This document shows, piece by piece, positions 5,521-9,935 of a stretch of DNA of 9,935 nt. The DNA is from Flavobacteriales bacterium UBA4660 (lineage in GTDB: Bacteria > Bacteroidota > Bacteroidia > Flavobacteriales_D > Sanyastnellaceae), in NCBI GenBank assembly GCA_002405435.1, contig DHLU01000114.1, forward strand, positions 22,116-32,050, read 5' to 3'. Below the pieces are notes generated by a model. The model was not told the DNA's origin. It made no database searches and saw only the letters and a list, made by a program, of their open reading frames with translations. Each line of letters opens with the position of its first letter. Position 1 is the first letter of the stretch. A program made the translations under genes and the position numbers.

Positions 5521-8520
5521 ATGAAAAAGTCATTCTCACTTCTTGTTGTTTCCCTATTTGCCTTGACTGGTTTTACCCAGCTGGATCCATCGGGCGGATT
5601 TGATCCGGCTGAAATCAGGATGTATAAATCACGGCCCGCAGACAATAGCCGTCAGCAGGCGTTGCGCGAGAGCCCTTTCTGGCAGGGTTTTCTTGACAAC
5701 CACGGAACCTGGTACGCGCACTTCAACGAGCGTTCGGGCCTTCCCCACAGGGCTTATGGCCAACCCATTCCGGTGCCGGGTAATTCCCCGCATGAGATAG
5801 GCATCAATTTTTTCACTTCCTTCCTGGGCCTTCCCGGCTTTCCGGTTGACCAGTTGCAACCGACCGGTGCGCCTATCGAAGGAAAGTATACCTGGGCCAA
5901 TTTCAACCAGTATTATCAGGGCCTGGAAATCATCGGCAGCCGGGCCTCGGTCAAGCTTTTCAATAACCAGGTAGTATTGTTTGCTGCAGACGTATTCCCT
6001 TCGGCTGAAATCAACGTTCAGCCCGGTATAACCGCTGCCCAGGCCGCAGCGCTCGCCGGCTCGGGAATCGCGGCCACGGTGACCGACGCCTCGTGCAATG
6101 GTGTGCTGTCTGTGCTCCCCGTGCCCAACCAAGACGCCTATTCGCTGCGCCTTGTATATTCCTGCATGGTTAAAACCCTCAACAGTGAAAACATTCCCGG
6201 TAATTACCTCACCTATGTAGATGCCCACAGCGGCGAATTGCTGATGAGACAAAATAAGGTGGCCCATATCTGTGGTAAGCACTGCGGACATCCGGAACCT
6301 GCACCGGCCAATCCCGCCAACCTCAGCTGCCTGGTAGTGGAAGTCAATCTCACCGGTGATGCCTACCCGTCGTCCCCCTATGACGCCATCCAGAATTATC
6401 CAATGCCCAATATCGAATTCACAGCGGGCGGAGATACCTATACCACCGATGAAAATGGTCATGTAGTGGTAAACGAAATACCCGGTACCACCGCCAATGT
6501 GAGGTTGATGGGTTCATGGAGCCGCATCTATACCAACGGGGTCACGCCCACCTTTAGCTTTATGATGGCCGATGGCGTCAATAACCAGTCATTCAACGCA
6601 AGCGCCAATATCAAGGAGCGCTCGACCTATAAAAGCGTAAATGAAATACACGCCCACCAGAAAGCCTGGATGCCTGATTTCGAGGGTATGGACTTTCAGC
6701 TGACTACCAATATTGATGTGGAAGGATCATGCAACGCATTCTATGACGGCTCGTCCATCAACTTCTACGACATCGGAGGCGGATGCAATGCCACTTCTCT
6801 CATCGCTGACGTGGTGTACCACGAATACGGCCACGGCATCAACGACTTCTTTTACCAGGACCTGGGCGGTGCCTGGATCAATGGCGCCATGGGTGAGGGA
6901 TATGCCGACTTCTGGGCGATTTCACTCACCAACAACCCGGTTCTCGCGTCAGGATTTTATACCGATAGCGAAGATGGAATCAGGCGCTACGATATCGACG
7001 GCAAGGTCTACCCGGAGGATCTTGTCGGACAGGTGCACGCAGATGGTGAAATCATTATGGGTGCCTGGTGGGACTCGCACCTGCTGATGGGCGCTGACTG
7101 GAACGTTACCATGCCGATTTTTGTGGAGGCCTATGCGGGCCTTCAGGCGGAGAGTTTTAACGGAAACGAAGGTGAAGCTTACACCGACGTGCTGATTGAC
7201 GCACTGATGGCAGACGACGATGACGGCGATATCTCCAACGGAACGCCTAATGCAGCGGCTATCATCGAGGGTTTTGCCCTGCACGGAATTACCCTGCTCA
7301 GCAACGCCACGCTTTATCACAATGACCTCGAAGCTGCCGTGCCGGAAGAAGACATTGAAATCAATGCCACACTGACCCTCGACTTCGATTTTGTGCCCTT
7401 CATGGACGAAGTCGGTCTCCACTACCGCCTTAACAGCGATAATGCATGGACCACCGTGCCGATGACCAACACGGGAGGTACTGCCTACCAGGCACTCATT
7501 CCCGCTCAGCCCAAGGGCACTGTCATTGCATACTATCTATCAGCCGTTGATGTCTTTGGCAATGTGAGCAATGTGCAGCCCGTGGCAGCCAACTATGAGT
7601 CCAACGCCAACCTGCCGTATTTCATCATTGTCGGTGTGCAGGTGGAAGGCCGCCATGACTGCGATGATTACGAAGACTGGGGTCCGTGGCAGGAAGGTAT
7701 TGCCGGCGACAATGCAGAGTCAGGTGAATGGGTATTCGATGAACCTGTAGGAAGCTACGGGGATGGCGGCAATATGGTGCAGGTGGAGTTTCAGCATACT
7801 CCCGGTGGCGAATTCTGTTTCGTTACCGGTAATGCAGCGCCTGCAGACCCGATCGGCACCAATGACGTGGATGCCGGAAAAACTACCCTGCAAACCAGCG
7901 TGATTGACATGTCGGAATACACCAACCCCGTGATCGCCTACTGGCGTTATTACACCAACAGTCCTCCCGGTGGTGCCAATCCGGGCACCGACTGGTGGCA
8001 GGTGCGCATCAGCGACGACAACGGCAGCACCTGGACCCTGGTGGAAAATACGCTGACTGATGATATGTCGTGGCGCCGGAATGCCTTCAGGGTGCTAGAC
8101 TACGTGGACGCCACCAGCTCGGTTAGACTCCAGTTCATCGCCAGCGACAGTACCACCATCGGAGAAAACCTCGATGGCGGTTCGTTGATTGAAGCGGCCG
8201 TGGATGACTTTGTGGTTTACGATAACCTCATTGAGCAGAACGTGTCTGAGGAGGAAGTGGGTATGGCCCTTGAGGTATACCCGAACCCGGCCATTGATCA
8301 TGTCTGGATTGACTTCGAACTGCCCGCGGCGGAAACTGTGTCGGTGCAACTCTTTGACGCTACAGGCAGGCTCGCAAGAACGGTCGAGCCCGGTACCTTG
8401 GGACGGGGCCTGCAACGCCTGCGCCTTCCTGTTCGCGACCTGCAGGCAGGCATGTATCTGCTGCGCTGTCAGGCCGGTACCTATACCGACAGCCGAAGGA
8501 TTACGGTACAACCCGAATAA
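5521..8520 (+). CDS. Secreted M36 (fungalysin)-like zinc metallopeptidase with T9SS sorting domain
   Basis: The product is 999 residues. The start is ATG 5521 (MKKSFSLLVVSLFALTG), a clear signal peptide; the frame extends to a TTG at 5476, but that would bury it. Residues of about 110-245 resemble an FTP-type propeptide (NFNQYYQGLEIIGSRASVKL), which keeps such enzymes inactive until cleaved. The catalytic domain has the HExxH zinc motif as HEYGH at 434-438. E435 is the expected catalytic base and H434 and H438 are ligands, with E459 in GAMGEGYADF as the likely third ligand. The VHADGE segment with H506 matches the VHAxGE block of M36 peptidases. The NGTPN segment closes the domain near residue 580. 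Then come an Ig/fibronectin-like domain (about 601-705), a MAM or jelly-roll-like domain (about 713-904) and a roughly 80-residue type A T9SS sorting domain starting at YPNP (920-923). It should be exported by Sec, then T9SS, to the surface or medium to degrade proteins. Substrate preference is unknown. Confidence 0.93.
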   Translation: MKKSFSLLVVSLFALTGFTQLDPSGGFDPAEIRMYKSRPADNSRQQALRESPFWQGFLDNHGTWYAHFNERSGLPHRAYGQPIPVPGNSPHEIGINFFTSFLGLPGFPVDQLQPTGAPIEGKYTWANFNQYYQGLEIIGSRASVKLFNNQVVLFAADVFPSAEINVQPGITAAQAAALAGSGIAATVTDASCNGVLSVLPVPNQDAYSLRLVYSCMVKTLNSENIPGNYLTYVDAHSGELLMRQNKVAHICGKHCGHPEPAPANPANLSCLVVEVNLTGDAYPSSPYDAIQNYPMPNIEFTAGGDTYTTDENGHVVVNEIPGTTANVRLMGSWSRIYTNGVTPTFSFMMADGVNNQSFNASANIKERSTYKSVNEIHAHQKAWMPDFEGMDFQLTTNIDVEGSCNAFYDGSSINFYDIGGGCNATSLIADVVYHEYGHGINDFFYQDLGGAWINGAMGEGYADFWAISLTNNPVLASGFYTDSEDGIRRYDIDGKVYPEDLVGQVHADGEIIMGAWWDSHLLMGADWNVTMPIFVEAYAGLQAESFNGNEGEAYTDVLIDALMADDDDGDISNGTPNAAAIIEGFALHGITLLSNATLYHNDLEAAVPEEDIEINATLTLDFDFVPFMDEVGLHYRLNSDNAWTTVPMTNTGGTAYQALIPAQPKGTVIAYYLSAVDVFGNVSNVQPVAANYESNANLPYFIIVGVQVEGRHDCDDYEDWGPWQEGIAGDNAESGEWVFDEPVGSYGDGGNMVQVEFQHTPGGEFCFVTGNAAPADPIGTNDVDAGKTTLQTSVIDMSEYTNPVIAYWRYYTNSPPGGANPGTDWWQVRISDDNGSTWTLVENTLTDDMSWRRNAFRVLDYVDATSSVRLQFIASDSTTIGENLDGGSLIEAAVDDFVVYDNLIEQNVSEEEVGMALEVYPNPAIDHVWIDFELPAAETVSVQLFDATGRLARTVEPGTLGRGLQRLRLPVRDLQAGMYLLRCQAGTYTDSRRITVQPE

Positions 8521-8551
8521 TACATCAGGCGGAAGCCTGTGCATGCAATGC

Positions 8552-8590
8552 AAGCGGAGCATATTTCCAGGAATATGCTCCGCTTTTTTT
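8552..8590 (+). terminator. Strong rho-independent terminator after the peptidase gene
   Basis: A perfect 14-base-pair stem has its left arm at 8552-8565, a six-base loop at 8566-8571 and its right arm at 8572-8585. A run of seven T (8584-8590) begins in the last bases of the right arm. It starts 32 bases after the peptidase stop and serves the plus strand. On the minus strand it would have almost no T tract, so it is probably not an efficient terminator for the convergent SIMPL-like gene that ends at 8621. Confidence 0.88.
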
Positions 8591-8620
8591 ATCGACTCAG
8601 GTTTCAGGCTTCTTCCCTGC

Positions 8621-9622
8621 TCACTTGGAAGGCAGTTCTTTGATGTCGCCCTCGGAAGTCACCAATAGGTACCTGTATTCTTTAACAATCTCCTTCACGG
8701 TTTCGGGCTTCACTTCTTTCGCAGGCTTTTTCTCAAGCGTCAGCTTGACCTGCAGGTTGTAGGTGTATTGTACCGAAGGTTCAATAATCTCCGGGTTGAA
8801 GATGATGTCGTAACCGTTGTAAGGAATCTTGTTGTAATACATCGTGTTGGGCCGGCGGATCTGCGTCAGCGCTGATTTGTTTTTTACCGCATCCATCGAA
8901 ATGCTCGAACTGCTTTGGTAACGGGTATAGCGGTCAAGCGGGAAAAACACCCCGATCTTGTCAGTGGCCAATGTCCATTGTCCTTCCATGGCAACGCCCA
9001 GCGACTTATACTGATCAATCCGCTTTTGCACCAGTTTGCTCGCTTCGGTGCGCAGGGAGTCATAGAGTTTCTGCGTGTTTTTTACGTAGTAATCTACCTT
9101 AATCAGGTCATATATTTCATTGATGGCTGCCGCGGTGATGATCTTGTCCAGCTTCTGATCGTCACTGAAGTGTACGTGTATGTTTTTCTGAACCTCAAAT
9201 CCGGCGGGTATCTCGGTGTACGTGCGGGAAAACAATTTGCGTTCGGTGGCGATTTCGTACACCGGTACCATGGTGAGCATGTCAATCACCACATCAGATC
9301 CGGAAATGCCGATTTTCTCCAGGTCACGGCGAAAGCGGGCGATGCGTTCGTTCATGAGAGAGTCGGTCTCCCGTGCGGTATTTCCCGCCTGAATCAGGTT
9401 AAAGATGGCCAGGTAGCTGTCGGCCTTCACATTGTACATGGCGTTCACTTAAAGCAGCACCTCGTTGGGGTTTGAGAAGAAGGCCTTGTCGAAAAAACTT
9501 TGGTTTTGGGTAAGCCAGCGCTGGTCTTCGTTGTAGAGAATATTGCCCGCGGACTGGGCGTTGAGCTGGAGCTGACAAAAAATGCCGCAGAGCAGCGGCA
9601 GTAAGAACGGATTTTTTTTCAT
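8621..9622 (-). pseudogene. SIMPL-like secreted protein gene interrupted by an in-frame TAA
   Basis: The frame begins at ATG 9622 with a signal peptide (MKKNPFLLPLL to about NAQ, residue 23) and would encode 332 residues, but codon 58 (9449-9451) is TAA. After the stop the same frame continues without a shift for 275 codons to TGA 8621-8623. It contains VNAMYNVKADSYLAIFNLIQ, a helical region, VVIDMLTMVPVYE, and the late PSVQYTYNLQVKLTLEKKPA. I relate this to SIMPL (DUF541)-like secreted proteins of Bacteroidota, whose function is unknown. The strand before the stop (NEVLL) and the one after (VNAMYNVKADSY) read as one continuous beta strand, so the break lies inside the conserved domain. A single C-to-T change from CAA (Gln) would explain it. 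A GTG next to the stop (9446-9448) could restart translation, but the product would lack the signal peptide. TAA is used as a normal stop by other genes in the window. A sequencing error remains possible. Confidence 0.75.
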
Positions 9623-9678
9623 GGGGTATTGGTTTGCCGTCAGTACCGCAAACGATTACCCGGGTTCATTTTTTTTTA

Positions 9679-9935
9679 TCAGGCTGGATTCACCTTTACC
9701 CTGATCTCAATGTTTTCGCTGCCTTTGCGTGTGTTGGCGTCGAGTAAAATCTTCCGATACTGCCAGCCGGTCTTGCCGCGGGTATCAAACTCAACCCGGA
9801 TTATCCCTTCTTGACCAGGCATCACCGGTTCTTTGGGGTATTCGGCCCGGGTACATGCGCATTCGACATGATAACCGGTAATGATTAAGGGTACCTCACC
9901 TGTATTGGTGAAGGTGAAATTATGGCTGAGCGGCG
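9679..9935 (-). CDS. DUF1573 domain protein, C-terminal part (5' truncated by window edge)
   Basis: On the minus strand a frame is open from the window edge to TGA 9679-9681, giving the last 84 or so residues. It shows the DUF1573 pattern: an HNFTFTNTGEVPLII strand, a Cys-containing turn (VECACTRAEYPKEPV), PGQEGIIRVEFDTRGKTG, and a final strand EIRVKVNPA. The domain is an Ig-like, ASH-type beta sandwich found in secreted or periplasmic Bacteroidota proteins, and its function is not established. The usual CGCT motif reads CACT here. The N-terminal part, including any signal peptide, lies outside the window. It is 56 bases upstream of the SIMPL-like gene in the same direction and may be co-transcribed with it. 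Confidence 0.85.
   Translation of the reverse strand, partial: PLSHNFTFTNTGEVPLIITGYHVECACTRAEYPKEPVMPGQEGIIRVEFDTRGKTGWQYRKILLDANTRKGSENIEIRVKVNPA

Noticed and set aside
5629..6462. 277-residue minus-strand frame opposite the peptidase
   Set aside because: It is a shadow of the well-supported peptidase gene, with low-complexity Gly/Ile/Arg composition and no domain pattern.

Overview
The window looks like an ordinary chromosomal segment of a Bacteroidota bacterium of moderate GC. Three things point to this phylum: a secreted metallopeptidase ending in a type IX secretion (T9SS) sorting domain, several phylum-typical families (DUF2851, a single-domain PspC protein, DUF1573, LytS/LytTR signalling), and start codons without clear Shine-Dalgarno sequences. 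I see no tRNA, rRNA, CRISPR array, insertion sequence or prophage gene.

Layout. Positions 1-2775 hold three plus-strand genes: the C-terminal half of a DUF2851 protein, a 77-residue PspC-domain membrane protein four bases after it, and a sodium:amino-acid symporter of the AGCS family. The symporter has an unusual secreted N-terminal domain. A minus-strand cluster follows and converges on the symporter. In transcription order it has a 137-residue protein built of four 25-residue repeats, a LytS-type sensor histidine kinase whose start overlaps that gene by 26 bases, and a LytTR response regulator. A divergent intergenic region carries a probable 57-residue ORF on the plus strand. Next is a 999-residue M36 (fungalysin)-like metallopeptidase with T9SS sorting signal, closed by a strong intrinsic terminator. 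The right end has two minus-strand genes: a partial DUF1573 protein and a SIMPL-like secreted protein broken by an in-frame TAA at codon 58.

How the genes may work together. The kinase and regulator should form a two-component pair (autokinase H144 to receiver D55, with LytTR DNA binding as output). The repeat protein is translationally linked to the kinase and may be an accessory of the pair, but this is inference. The peptidase would be exported by Sec, matured by propeptide removal and delivered to the surface or medium by T9SS, whose machinery lies elsewhere. The symporter would take up small amino acids. Nothing in the sequence proves that it uses the peptidase's products.

I found no clearly new multi-gene system. 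The observations most worth following are the nonsense codon in the SIMPL-like gene, the 25-residue repeat protein coupled to the kinase, and the extra extracytoplasmic domain plus altered signature motif of the symporter.
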